The notes beneath the pieces were generated by a model. It was not told the origin of the DNA. It was given only the letters and a program-made list of their open reading frames with translations, and did not search any database. From Rossellomorea arthrocnemi (GTDB taxonomy: Bacteria > Bacillota > Bacilli > Bacillales > Bacillaceae_B), in the NCBI RefSeq assembly GCF_904424705.1, contig NZ_CAJGBF010000008.1, forward strand, positions 1 to 64,000: 64,000 bases of DNA. Direction: 5' to 3'. Below, piece by piece: positions 49,827 through 58,465 of this stretch (the stretch's first letter is position 1; every line of letters begins with the position of its first letter). The position numbers were made by a program, and so were the translations under genes.

Positions 49827-50891
49827 TTATATTCCCCCTCCATCTTCGTGGACAGACCGTCTTTCCTCATTAATGACCCGCATAAGGGACAAGGCTCCCG
49901 CTGTGGCAATGATGACGCTGATAGGGACCACGATCGAATACAGGTCGCTATCGACCAAGAGTTTAACTAAAAAGTACGAAATACTGAGTGAAATCAGGGG
50001 AGAGACCACCCAGATTTTGACGATTTTTTTTACAATTTTCTTTTGCAGCATGTGCTTACCGTTTTTAGCTACACCTAAGCCTATGATGGAAGAGGACGTG
50101 ACCTGTGTGAGAGGAATCGGTAATCCATACAGGGAGCTAACCATGACGAGAATGGCTCCTGTAGAAGATATCGTGATTCCTTCTGCTTTAGAGTACTGGG
50201 TAATTTTCTTTCCGTTGGTTTCGACAACTTTCTTTCCCAGCAATATCGCGCCAAGTGCCACAAATAAACCACCTATAAAGATACCCCGTGAAGGTGATAG
50301 CAGTCCCGCCCCCACCAATGGGCCGACAGCGTTTGCTACATTATTCATCCCTGCTGAGAAAGCTTCAAAGAACCCTGCGATGATCAGCAGGTAAGCAAGC
50401 CATCTTTTTTCAAAATGATACCCCCTCTTTTCCAGTCGCACTATACCTAAACCGAAAATCCATGTAATAAAGAACGCAATGACCGGGACAATCACCCAAA
50501 AAGACATGATTGTAACAAGTGACTTCACATAAAGAATCTGATAAGCTACGCCGACTCCTACAACCGCTCCTACCGTTACTTCACTCGTTGATAACGGAAT
50601 TCCGATTACATTCGCCAAAAACAATGAAATCGTCGCAGACAACAAGATAATGATGACGATTTTAATTGACAATAGATTTTGAGGAATAATCCCTGAACTA
50701 ATTGTCTTTACTACCTCTCCTCCTCCAAGGACCGCTCCACTCAGGACACCCGCGGCACAAATCCATAATGCTGTCCTGATGTTCTTTATCGCTCCCGCAC
50801 CATATGCAACTCCCATTGATGCTGCCGCTCCACTGGCACCAATATTCATGGCGAAGAACAAACTAATGATCAGAGCCGTGATTTCAAGCAA
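49827..50891 (-). CDS. cysP: PiT-family sulfate permease CysP
   Basis: Sulfate/proton symporter of the inorganic phosphate transporter fold. 354 aa, about ten helices; duplicated blocks MNIGASGAAASMGVAYGAGA and GMNNVANAVGPLVGAG, plus IPLSTSEVTVGAVVGVGVAY, match B. subtilis CysP. It starts at TTG after AGGTGTTACTC. Operon position after cysH is as in B. subtilis. Confidence 0.92.
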   Translation of the reverse strand: MLEITALIISLFFAMNIGASGAAASMGVAYGAGAIKNIRTALWICAAGVLSGAVLGGGEVVKTISSGIIPQNLLSIKIVIIILLSATISLFLANVIGIPLSTSEVTVGAVVGVGVAYQILYVKSLVTIMSFWVIVPVIAFFITWIFGLGIVRLEKRGYHFEKRWLAYLLIIAGFFEAFSAGMNNVANAVGPLVGAGLLSPSRGIFIGGLFVALGAILLGKKVVETNGKKITQYSKAEGITISSTGAILVMVSSLYGLPIPLTQVTSSSIIGLGVAKNGKHMLQKKIVKKIVKIWVVSPLISLSISYFLVKLLVDSDLYSIVVPISVIIATAGALSLMRVINEERRSVHEDGGGI

Positions 50892-50906
50892 AGAGTAACA
50901 CCTGTG

Positions 50907-51605
50907 TTAATGAAGGCCACATTCTGTTTTCCCTTTTCCTTTCCATCTTCCGGAGCGGAGATCATTGATGTCGAAGGCAGGTGTTGTACAGTGAAAACAG
51001 CCTATACTCGGATACCCCTGGTCGTGAAGGGCATTATATGAAAGATTATGCTTATGGACGTATCGCCAAATTTCCTTCCAGGTCCAATGGATCAGTGGGC
51101 AAATTTTAACCGACTGAAATTTATCATCCTTATTAAGGAATTCAACATGACTTCTTGTCGGGGATTGTTCCCTTCTTAATCCCGATATCCATGCATTGCC
51201 TTTGGATAAGGTTTCTTTTAGGGGGTCAAGTTTTCGAATTTGACAGCATTGATTCGGATTTTTCTCCCAAAGTCTATCTCCATGTGCTTCTGCCTGTTCC
51301 TTGAGTGTCAGTTCAGGCTTTTTCATATGAATGGTCAGACCCGGATAGGCTTCCTTCACCTTTTCGATCGTTTCATAGGTCTCCTTGAAATGTACACCGG
51401 TATCCAGGAAAACAATGGCCGCCTGCGGTTGTACCTTGGATATGAGATCGATTAGTACAATCCCTTCAATTCCAAAACTGCATGCATATACCACGCTTTC
51501 ACCATAATGATCATATGTCCACTTCAGAACATTCAACGCTCCTTTGTAAACAGGATCCACTTCAAATTTCACGGCTGGTTGTTTCCAAGTCCGATAGGTT
51601 AACAT
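50907..51605 (-). CDS. cysH: Phospho-/adenylylsulfate reductase CysH
   Basis: Reduces activated sulfate to sulfite with thioredoxin. 232 aa. The PAPS-reductase fold has [12 protein letters not shown] and [21 protein letters not shown] plus GCFHC gives the CC...CxxC set of a [4Fe-4S] cluster, the hallmark of enzymes that use APS (B. subtilis CysH takes both APS and PAPS). The catalytic Cys is in the terminal ECGLH. Start after AAAGGGGTTTATC. Confidence 0.95.
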   Translation of the reverse strand: MLTYRTWKQPAVKFEVDPVYKGALNVLKWTYDHYGESVVYACSFGIEGIVLIDLISKVQPQAAIVFLDTGVHFKETYETIEKVKEAYPGLTIHMKKPELTLKEQAEAHGDRLWEKNPNQCCQIRKLDPLKETLSKGNAWISGLRREQSPTRSHVEFLNKDDKFQSVKICPLIHWTWKEIWRYVHKHNLSYNALHDQGYPSIGCFHCTTPAFDINDLRSGRWKGKGKTECGLH

Positions 51606-51636
51606 GATAAACCCCTTTCCCTGATGCTTATCCAAA

Positions 51637-51691
51637 TAAAAAGAGACGATAACAAGATATAGTAGTCCCTTTATCTTTGTTATGCGCCTCT
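51637..51691 (-). terminator. Intrinsic-terminator-like hairpin between yezD and cysH
   Basis: On the minus strand AGAGGCGCATAACAAAGATA pairs with TATCTTGTTATCGTCTCT around a 12-nt loop and is followed by TTTTTATTT. It separates the riboswitch-yezD part from cysH, and only about 30 nt remain before the cysH ATG, too little for a separate promoter. Confidence 0.75.
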
Positions 51692-51707
51692 AGTTTGTCT
51701 AGTCAGC

Positions 51708-51902
51708 TTATTTAATTCGGACTTTTTCATTTTTCTCTAATTGAATGACTTTTCCATCTTGAACGATAATCGTGATCGAACCAAAACTCATGGTTTCGAG
51801 CATGGACTGGATCTTCTCTGCGACCACGTCAAACTGTGCTGGTTGGCTCTTTTCTTTTGTCACATGATACCCCCAATTTTTCATCTTATCCAGATCAATC
51901 AT
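51708..51902 (-). CDS. yezD: YezD-family (DUF2292) small protein
   Basis: 64 residues (MIDLDKMKNWGYHVTKEKSQ then FGSITIIVQDGKVIQLEKNEK), the YezD family that travels with sulfate-assimilation genes in Firmicutes. Function unknown. Its ATG lies at the end of the riboswitch terminator U-run with no proper Shine-Dalgarno in front; a second Met six codons later is also poorly supported. First gene of the SAM-controlled operon. Confidence 0.82.
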   Translation of the reverse strand: MIDLDKMKNWGYHVTKEKSQPAQFDVVAEKIQSMLETMSFGSITIIVQDGKVIQLEKNEKVRIK

Positions 51903-51903
51903 G

Positions 51904-52055
51904 CATAAAAAAACAACTTTCCATTTTGGAAAGTTGTTCAGGTAAGGTTACCTTATCTTCCAAAATGGCTTCACATTTTGCTGGAATTAGCACCTTACAA
52001 TACGTAGGTTGCTGGGCTTCACAGGGCCAGATCCCTCCACCACTCTGGATAAGAG
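51904..52055 (-). promoter_or_regulatory. SAM-I (S-box) riboswitch of the sulfate operon
   Basis: The minus strand at about 51,951-52,055 has the S-box core: P1 CTTATC / GATAAG, AGAGTGGTGGAGGGATCTGG, CCTGTGAAGCCCAGCAACC and GGTGCTAATTCCAGC. A terminator AACAACTTTCC-AAAAT-GGAAAGTTGTT with a T-run (51,905-51,938) follows. High SAM is expected to stop transcription of the operon. Confidence 0.95.
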
Positions 52056-52076
52056 TTATTCATTTTAATATTCTAA

Positions 52077-52104
52077 ATAATATCATAATTCACGAAGAAG
52101 TCAA
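52077..52104 (-). promoter_or_regulatory. Promoter of the sulfate operon
   Basis: TTGACT (-35), 16-bp spacer, TATTAT (-10) on the minus strand, about 20 bp before the SAM riboswitch. Confidence 0.75.
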
Positions 52105-52247
52105 CCCGAGTTTTTCGATCGGATTTATGTCTTTTGACTCATTTTTGGAAAAACTACTTCTCTCTATGTTTATTCAATCGGGGTGGAATCTACGACATAT
52201 TTCTAGAAAGCTATGTTTTATTTAATTCTGCTGTTTTTTCTCTGAAA

Positions 52248-52652
52248 CTAATAAAACGCTTTAAAGATTACTTTCCCTTCAAGTACTTTTTTCTCTGCTT
52301 GATTGATTGCGAAAATGTTAAAATGAAAGGTCTCTGCCATTTTTTTCGCCATTACTGCCCGTAATGTAATCACATCATGCAACATGACCATCCCTTTAAA
52401 ACGTACCGAGTACTCTTTGATAAACCCTTCTTCATAGTGGAGGCTGAAGAGTTTGGACACATTTCCCATCGTCCACATGCCATGAGCGATGATGCCTGGA
52501 AGGCCAAGTTTCAAGGCTTCATCATCGATGGTATGAATGGGGTTAAAATCGCCGGAAGCTCCTGCGTATTTGATCAGATCCATTCTAGTTACCGGTGCCA
52601 ATTCTACCGGGGGAAGTGTACCACCTATTTCGATCGATTGAAGTGTTGTCAT
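52248..52652 (-). CDS. MaoC-like (R)-hydratase, C-terminal-type subunit
   Basis: 134-residue hot-dog protein. GASGDFNPIHTIDDEALKLG holds the Asp/His pair of hydratase 2 (R-specific enoyl-CoA hydratase), followed by GIIAHGMWTMG. It overlaps the preceding MaoC-like gene by 4 bp; two such small subunits usually form a heterodimer that hydrates or dehydrates (3R)-hydroxyacyl-CoA. Last gene of the thioesterase-led operon. Confidence 0.88.
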   Translation of the reverse strand: MTTLQSIEIGGTLPPVELAPVTRMDLIKYAGASGDFNPIHTIDDEALKLGLPGIIAHGMWTMGNVSKLFSLHYEEGFIKEYSVRFKGMVMLHDVITLRAVMAKKMAETFHFNIFAINQAEKKVLEGKVIFKAFY

Positions 52653-53098
52653 GTACTCAACCTCTTTCTAACTTCTTCTGTGATAATGACAATTGCTTGG
52701 GAAGTGAAGATCCTCTTTCCCCTTAAGTCTTCACCCACGTCTTCAATGACAAGGAAACCGAGTTTCCCTCCCGTGCCATCGCGTTCATAATAGTCTTTAA
52801 TTTCCGTGAAACATTGAATACTTTCCCCAACCTTCAATGGTCTTTCATAATGAAAGGATTGCTCCCCGTGAATCAAGCCAACATTGGGTAAATGAAAACC
52901 TTCGATCGTTCCATAGTCGAACACTCTTGGAAAGGTGGGTGGTGCAATGTTTCCCCCATATGAGGAGTGTTTTCCTGCCATTTCATCCACATAAATGGGA
53001 TGGGGGTCGCCAATGGCTTCCGCAAATTTCCGAACCGCTCCTTTTTCTACGGAATTTTCGACAGGAGTAGACCGCTTACCGATATATGATTGAAACAT
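52649..53098 (-). CDS. MaoC/FAS1-like dehydratase, N-terminal-type subunit
   Basis: 149 residues. AEAIGDPHPIYVDEMAGKHSS, then IAPPTFPRVF and GLIHGEQSFHYERPLKVGES, is the N-terminal MaoC-like half seen in mycobacterial HadA-type proteins. Likely partner of the following gene. I chose the ATG over a GTG three codons earlier that abuts the RBS (GAGGTGCAGGAT). Confidence 0.85.
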   Translation of the reverse strand: MFQSYIGKRSTPVENSVEKGAVRKFAEAIGDPHPIYVDEMAGKHSSYGGNIAPPTFPRVFDYGTIEGFHLPNVGLIHGEQSFHYERPLKVGESIQCFTEIKDYYERDGTGGKLGFLVIEDVGEDLRGKRIFTSQAIVIITEEVRKRLST

Positions 53099-53121
53099 AT
53101 CCTGCACCTCTTTCTCTTTTT

Positions 53122-53880
53122 TTAGCTTTTCGGTCCCCCTGAAACGTATAGGACTTGACCATTGACAAAAGATGAACGTTCATCTGCAAAAAATGCCACG
53201 GCATTCGCTATATCTTCGGGCTGCCCGCATCTCCCAACGGGAATACCTGGAAGACTCGCTTCGATTAATTGCTCGAATGGAATTCCAATTCGTTTCGCTG
53301 TCTCTTTCGTCATATCGGTTTCGATAAAACCCGGTGCTACTGCATTCGTCGTAATCCCGAAAGGACCAAGTTCTATGGCAAGGGTCTTCGTTAATCCCTG
53401 AAGACCTGCTTTCGCTGTAGCGTAGTTGGCCTGGCCACGATTTCCAAGTGCTGAGGTGGATGAGATATTGATGATACGTCCATACTTTTCTTTTACCATG
53501 TATGTTTGAGCCGCCTTCGCTACATTGAATGAACCGTTTAAATGCACATCCATGACCGCCTGCCAATCAGGCTCGGTCATTTTGAATAAAAGATTATCCC
53601 TGATGACACCTGCATTGTTGACGACAATATCAAGGGATCCAAATGATTCATATACTTCCTTCATCGCATTTTCCACTTCCTGAGATTCCACTACATTTGC
53701 TACTTTTGTATATAATTCAAACTGCTTTAATTCTTCAGCTGCTTCTTGCAATGCCTCACCATTTACATCGATGACAGCAACCTTTGCTCCTTCTTCAGCA
53801 AAAAGTCTCGCAATTGCTTTACCGATTCCTCTGCTTCCACCCGTTATCAATGCCACTTTACCTGCGAATCTCTCTCCCAT
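53122..53880 (-). CDS. SDR-family 3-oxoacyl reductase (FabG-like)
   Basis: 252 aa classical short-chain dehydrogenase. NAD(P) site TGGSRGIGKAIARLF, NNAGVIRD, catalytic Ser-Tyr-Lys in NISSTSALGNRGQANYATAK, and PGFIETDMT. It sits next to two MaoC-like genes, so it may reduce or oxidise the (3R)-hydroxyacyl intermediate. Start after AAGGAGGCAGAAGTG. Confidence 0.88.
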   Translation of the reverse strand: MGERFAGKVALITGGSRGIGKAIARLFAEEGAKVAVIDVNGEALQEAAEELKQFELYTKVANVVESQEVENAMKEVYESFGSLDIVVNNAGVIRDNLLFKMTEPDWQAVMDVHLNGSFNVAKAAQTYMVKEKYGRIINISSTSALGNRGQANYATAKAGLQGLTKTLAIELGPFGITTNAVAPGFIETDMTKETAKRIGIPFEQLIEASLPGIPVGRCGQPEDIANAVAFFADERSSFVNGQVLYVSGGPKS

Positions 53881-53901
53881 CACTTCTGCCTCCTTATCCA
53901 A

Positions 53902-55077
53902 TTATACAAATTGCCCCAGTTTCACATGACCTTTTAATAAATTCCTTGAGATGATCAGTTTCTGGATTTCATCGGTCCCATCATAAATGCGCCATAACCT
54001 TGCCTCCCGATACCAGCGTTCAATGGGTAGCTCTCTTGTATAGCCCATCCCCCCGTGAATTTGGAGGACACGATCAACGACTCGGTTACCCATATTGGAT
54101 CCATAAAGTTTTGCAATGGACGCAACATGGCGATTATCCTCCCCCTTATCCAGAGTGAATGCTGCATTTAATACGAGCCATCGTGCCGCTTCAATTTCCA
54201 CGGCGGAATCAGCAATCTGCCATTGAATCGCCTGTCGATCCGCAATAGGCTTTCCAAAGGTCTCCCTCTCTTTAGAATAATCAATGGCCATTTGAAGAAG
54301 ACGTTCTGCTGCCCCGACCGCCTGGGCACCTACGATCCAGCGGGCAAAGCCGATCCATTCCAAGCCCAGATCGTAGCCGCCTCCGATTTCACCCAAAATA
54401 TTCTCTTCCGGAACTTTTACATCATCAAAGAAAAGACTTGCCGGTCCCCATTCCCCCATTGTGTGGATATATTCAGACGTCCACCCCATGCTTCGATCCG
54501 CTATGAAGCATGTGACTCCTTCACGACCGGTACGACGATGTTTTTCTTTATCCGTCACGGCCATGACCATCACAAAATCTGCTTCATTTCCACCGGTGAT
54601 GAACGTTTTCTCTCCATTTAAGATCCATTCGTTTCCTTCTTTCACGGCTGTAGTCCGGATATTACGGGTATCGGATCCTGCACCGGGTTCTGTCATGGCA
54701 AAACATGATTTCTTGTCTCCATTAATTGTCGGTATCAAATAGTTTTTCTTCTGTTCTTCGTTGGCATAATAAAGAATGTTATCGGCATACCCGCCAAAGG
54801 AGAATGGTACAAAGGTCTTGGAGATTTCCATATAGACGATCGCCATCATCATTTGACCAAGATCCGCCCCTCCGTATTCCTCCGGAGTGTTGATGCCCCA
54901 GAATCCGGCATCTCTCGCCTTCATTTGCAACTCTTTCCTTTTTTCTGGAGGGAGACTGGGCTTTCCTTCCCTTTCATTTCGTAGCACTTCATTCTCTAAA
55001 GGAATCAATTCTTTCTCTACAAATCGACGAATGGTTTTTTGAATCATCCTTTGTTCATCAGATAAGCGTAAGTTCAT
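53902..55077 (-). CDS. Acyl-CoA dehydrogenase
   Basis: FAD-dependent alpha,beta-oxidation of an acyl-CoA, 391 aa. CFAMTEPGAGSDTRN and GEKTFITGGNEADF are the FAD/substrate loops, followed by the C-terminal RDxxxIYDGTDEIQ-like segment (RLWRIYDGTDEIQKL). It differs from the ACAD10/11-like protein of this cluster, which has [30 protein letters not shown]. Confidence 0.92.
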   Translation of the reverse strand: MNLRLSDEQRMIQKTIRRFVEKELIPLENEVLRNEREGKPSLPPEKRKELQMKARDAGFWGINTPEEYGGADLGQMMMAIVYMEISKTFVPFSFGGYADNILYYANEEQKKNYLIPTINGDKKSCFAMTEPGAGSDTRNIRTTAVKEGNEWILNGEKTFITGGNEADFVMVMAVTDKEKHRRTGREGVTCFIADRSMGWTSEYIHTMGEWGPASLFFDDVKVPEENILGEIGGGYDLGLEWIGFARWIVGAQAVGAAERLLQMAIDYSKERETFGKPIADRQAIQWQIADSAVEIEAARWLVLNAAFTLDKGEDNRHVASIAKLYGSNMGNRVVDRVLQIHGGMGYTRELPIERWYREARLWRIYDGTDEIQKLIISRNLLKGHVKLGQFV

Positions 55078-55101
55078 CTTTCTTCCCCCTTTTTTATGAA
55101 A

Positions 55102-56076
55102 TTAAGGTTGCAGGATCACTTTTCCTACCGTTTGCCTTCCCTGCATGAGGGAGTGAACCTTGGCTGCTTCCTCCAGTGGAAACACGTGCCCGACTGTGAC
55201 CTTTAAATCGCCAATTGCCACATATTGAAAGATTTCGTTAAGGATTTTCTTGGTCAACTCGGAATTTCTCATCAGAGGAGGAAGAAAGAAACCGGTAACC
55301 GACTGATTCTTGGCCATTAATGAAGATGGATAGAATCTGCTTTGCTCTCCGCTTGCTACACCATAAATGATCATTCTCCCGAAATGGGCGAGACATTTTA
55401 ATGTTTTATAGAAAATGTCACCACCTGCCATCTCCAATGCGAGATCCACACCATTTCCACTTGTAGCATCTAATACTTTTTTCTCCCATTCATCCTCTGA
55501 ATAGTTAACTAATACATCTGCCCCCATTTCTTTTGCAAGAAGAAGTTTATTTTCTGTACTGGCAGTGGCGATCACTTTACCGGCACCGAATCGTTTTGCT
55601 AGTTGAACCGCAAGCAGCCCGACACCACCTGCAGCAGCGTGAATGAGGACGGTTTCACCCTGTTGTAATCTTCCCAGTGTTTTCAAAATATGATACGCAC
55701 TCAAACCCTGTACGGGTATTGCGGCCACTATTTTGAAATCCAAGCCATAAGGAATGGGGATGATTGATCGTTCATCTGTCAGTGCAAATTCTGCATACCC
55801 TCCTGAATCCATCATGGCTACTACCCTATCTCCTTTTTTGACTCTTTTCACACCTTCCCCGACTTCGCTTACAATGCCGGATACTTCGGCACCGGGGATG
55901 TATGGGAGACGTGTCTTTACGACATATTGCCCTTCGCGCCTGGCAGTGTCCGCATAATTGACAGCAGATGCATGCACCTGGATCAATACCTCTCTCCCTT
56001 GGGGTAAAGGAATGTCAATATCTACATTCTCCAACACATCGGGACCACCGAACTCCTTAAATTGAATCGCTTTCAT
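55102..56076 (-). CDS. Quinone oxidoreductase-like (MDR) protein
   Basis: 324 aa medium-chain dehydrogenase of the zinc-free QOR branch. N-terminal GroES-like half (FKEFGGPDVLENVDIDIP), NADPH site HAAAGGVGLLAVQLAKRFG. It reduces quinones or enoyl substrates with NADPH. Role in this cluster is uncertain; possibly a 2-enoyl reductase. Confidence 0.85.
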   Translation of the reverse strand: MKAIQFKEFGGPDVLENVDIDIPLPQGREVLIQVHASAVNYADTARREGQYVVKTRLPYIPGAEVSGIVSEVGEGVKRVKKGDRVVAMMDSGGYAEFALTDERSIIPIPYGLDFKIVAAIPVQGLSAYHILKTLGRLQQGETVLIHAAAGGVGLLAVQLAKRFGAGKVIATASTENKLLLAKEMGADVLVNYSEDEWEKKVLDATSGNGVDLALEMAGGDIFYKTLKCLAHFGRMIIYGVASGEQSRFYPSSLMAKNQSVTGFFLPPLMRNSELTKKILNEIFQYVAIGDLKVTVGHVFPLEEAAKVHSLMQGRQTVGKVILQP

Positions 56077-56087
56077 CTCTATTCCTC

Positions 56088-56861
56088 CTAATTCCCCGAA
56101 AAAGATGGGGTTCTTTTTTCTTTAAACGCTGAAACTCCTTCTAAATGATCTTCCGTTGAAATCATCAGAGTTTGAGTGATTCTTTCCTGTTCCAGTATTT
56201 CATCCAGGGAGGTAGTGAATGAACGATCAATCATTTTTTTCATCATTCCGTATGCTTTGCTTGGACCGGTAGCTAAATGAGAAGCAAACACCTTTGTTTC
56301 TTCCTCTAATCTATCAGCCGGTACTAGTCTATTGATCACGCCTAATTCATACATCCTCCGGGCAGACACAGATTCTCCTGTAAAAAAGAACTCCTTCGCA
56401 AGATGAGGACCGATCAACCGTGGGAGAAAATACGAACCCCCTCCATCAGAAATGAGCCCTACTTTAGAAAAGCTCATTGCAAATTGACTGCTCTCCGATG
56501 CAATGAGCACATCACAGGCCAGGGCTAAATTAAATCCGGCACCTGCGGCGAAACCATGGACGGTAGCAATGACCGGCTTTTCTATTTCCTTGATGGCTTT
56601 GATACATGAATTTAGTATTCCGATATGTTCATAGACTTGGGCTGGAGTCGCACTTCCCATCGTTTTCACGTCGCCACCGGCGGAGAATGACCTTCCAGCA
56701 CCGCGGATCACGATCGCCCTGATTTCCTGATTGCGTTCAGCCTCTTCCAGCGCTGTAATCATTCCATTAAGCATGCCCTCATCAAAGGAGTTTAAGCTGT
56801 CTGGTCTATTTAAGGTTACATTCAACACCCGGTCATTCTTTTCGACTAATAGTGATTGCAT
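56088..56861 (-). CDS. Enoyl-CoA hydratase/isomerase family protein (PaaG-like)
   Basis: 257 aa crotonase fold. The oxyanion hole is in SFSAGGDVKTMG and HGFAAGAGFNLALACD. The second catalytic position reads KVGLISDGGGSYFLPR, like PaaG-type isomerases (Asp) rather than typical hydratases (two Glu), so isomerase or atypical hydratase activity is likely. I chose the Met three codons in, with AAGAAGGGGATGAATACG as RBS region. Confidence 0.85.
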   Translation of the reverse strand: MQSLLVEKNDRVLNVTLNRPDSLNSFDEGMLNGMITALEEAERNQEIRAIVIRGAGRSFSAGGDVKTMGSATPAQVYEHIGILNSCIKAIKEIEKPVIATVHGFAAGAGFNLALACDVLIASESSQFAMSFSKVGLISDGGGSYFLPRLIGPHLAKEFFFTGESVSARRMYELGVINRLVPADRLEEETKVFASHLATGPSKAYGMMKKMIDRSFTTSLDEILEQERITQTLMISTEDHLEGVSAFKEKRTPSFSGN

Positions 56862-56878
56862 CGTATTCATCCCCTTCT

Positions 56879-57955
56879 TTATTCCCTGAAATCAAATGCT
56901 GTCTGATTTCCAAGGGTAATTAATGATTGTGCAAACCGATCAAACTCAGAAAATCGGGCATCGCTTGTCTGCCCCGTCTTAAAACGGTAATAGATTTGCT
57001 GCACGATGACCGCCAGCTTAAAATAGGCAAAAGACAAATAGAAATGAATATGGTTCACGTCCCTTCCGCTTCTTGTGGCATATTCATCAATGAATTGTCT
57101 TCTGCTAAAAAAACCGTCCATTATTGTCACTGGAGGCTTCCCTAGTCCGTTTTTCAACAATTCAGGATCATCTTGTTGGATCCAATACCCCATGGCAACA
57201 CCCAAATCTGCAAGAGGGTCCCCGACAGTCGCCATCTCCCAGTCAAATAATCCCACCATCGATGTCAGGTCTTCTGAAAACATCGCATTGTTTAATTTAA
57301 AGTCATAATGAATGAATGTAGATTCCGCATTTTCAGGGACGTTTTTGATCAACCACTGTGTCAGTTTCCCTACTTCACGAATCTCTCTCGTTTTGGCACG
57401 TTCATAACGGTTGATCCACCCGTGAACCTGTCTCTCCATAAAGTGTTCGGGTTTACTGATTTTATGAAGTGCTGTTTTCGTGTGATCAAGGGAATGAAGC
57501 TCAACCAATTTTGATACCATTTCTTCCGAGATTTTTTTGCATACCTCTGGTGTGACATCTAGATGCGGGGGGAAAGATGTATCAAATACTTCACCCCTTT
57601 TTCGTTCCATGATAAAGAATGGGCTTCCGACAATCTCTTCATCATCAGAGAATACGTATGGTTTTGGCATAACCTCAAACACAGGATGGATCTCTGAAAG
57701 GATTCTGAATTCTCTTTTCATATCATGTGCCTTGGGTGCGACCGGCCCTAAAGGGGGACGCCTCAAAACCCCTTCCCATTTCCCCATTGAAAGCAAATAC
57801 GTAAGATTTGAATGTCCCGCAGAAAACTGTTTAATGCTCAACTCTTCGTGTTGCAGATAAGAAAAGTGCTCTATCAGGAAGTTCTTTAATTTGGCTTCAT
57901 TTAATTCTTCTCCTTTTCGGACCGAAACCGTTTCATATTCCACCCGTTCCGTCAT
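56879..57955 (-). CDS. APH-fold kinase, ACAD10/11 N-terminal-domain-like (LvaA-like)
   Basis: 358 residues of the aminoglycoside phosphotransferase/choline-kinase-like fold. GHSNLTYLL (47-55) is the ATP loop, HYDFKLNN (216-223) the catalytic loop with D218, and FDWEMATVGDPLADLG the metal-binding DFG equivalent (D238). The closest known architecture is the kinase domain at the N-terminus of animal ACAD10/ACAD11. That domain and P. putida LvaA phosphorylate the 4-hydroxyl of 4-hydroxyacyl-CoA. Here the dehydrogenase part is a separate gene 4 kb away. Function is inference; a resistance kinase is unlikely in this setting. Confidence 0.82.
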   Translation of the reverse strand: MTERVEYETVSVRKGEELNEAKLKNFLIEHFSYLQHEELSIKQFSAGHSNLTYLLSMGKWEGVLRRPPLGPVAPKAHDMKREFRILSEIHPVFEVMPKPYVFSDDEEIVGSPFFIMERKRGEVFDTSFPPHLDVTPEVCKKISEEMVSKLVELHSLDHTKTALHKISKPEHFMERQVHGWINRYERAKTREIREVGKLTQWLIKNVPENAESTFIHYDFKLNNAMFSEDLTSMVGLFDWEMATVGDPLADLGVAMGYWIQQDDPELLKNGLGKPPVTIMDGFFSRRQFIDEYATRSGRDVNHIHFYLSFAYFKLAVIVQQIYYRFKTGQTSDARFSEFDRFAQSLITLGNQTAFDFRE

Positions 57956-57971
57956 CTTATCCCTCCCAGAT

Positions 57972-58388
57972 TCAAGAATATTCAGTTTTCTTTGAACAAA
58001 AATGAATGTTTAACTGCTTTTTTAACAAGTCAGGGATTACTTTACTACGCTGTTCCTGGAAATCAAAGTAAACAATCACCGCATTCCCTCGTGCAATCAA
58101 ATGATGAGTTTCCGCACATAAAATATCATGCTCTAACTGAAAGCTTTTTGTTCCGACCCTGGAGATATAAGTGGTGATCTCCAGTTCTTGATTGAAATAA
58201 CCTTGTGATACGAAATCACATTTGGTGGAAGCTAAAATAAAACGCCAATCCTTCACATCCATGTCGAATCCGATTGTTTGAAAGAATTTAATTCGTGCTT
58301 CCTCTAAATAGACAAAGTAAGTGGTATTGTTTATATGCCCCAACGCGTCTGTTTCACAGAATCTACTCTTTACCGTGATGGTTTCCAA
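57972..58388 (-). CDS. 4HBT-family acyl-CoA thioesterase
   Basis: 138 residues, hot-dog fold; SRFCETDALGHINNTTYFVYLE gives the family's catalytic Asp region (first 20 residues only counted as motif: ETDALGHINNTTYF). TTG start after AAGGAAGGCGG. First gene of the eight-gene operon controlled by the 58,412 operator. Possibly recycles CoA from dead-end intermediates. Confidence 0.85.
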   Translation of the reverse strand: METITVKSRFCETDALGHINNTTYFVYLEEARIKFFQTIGFDMDVKDWRFILASTKCDFVSQGYFNQELEITTYISRVGTKSFQLEHDILCAETHHLIARGNAVIVYFDFQEQRSKVIPDLLKKQLNIHFCSKKTEYS

Positions 58389-58411
58389 GTAACCGCCTTC
58401 CTTCCCATATT

Positions 58412-58431
58412 ATACTAACCGGTCGGTATGT
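58412..58431. promoter_or_regulatory. TetR-type operator over the thioesterase-operon promoter
   Basis: ATACTAACCGGTCGGTATGT, an imperfect palindrome around ACCGGT. It overlaps a TATAAT -10 (58,409-58,414, minus strand), so it fits repression of the operon that starts at 58,388. An identical 20-mer lies at 63,556-63,575 before the other operon. The TetR gene lies between the two. Form similar to known operators of TetR fatty-acid or phenylacetyl-CoA regulators (TACCGACCGG-type). Confidence 0.85.
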
Positions 58432-58465
58432 GCAGAGTAGAGGAAAAGATGAAACGGCTTTCCCT

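Noticed and set aside
56879-57955. Aminoglycoside resistance kinase
   Set aside because: The APH fold is shared, but the motifs and the acyl-CoA operon context match the ACAD10/11 kinase branch.
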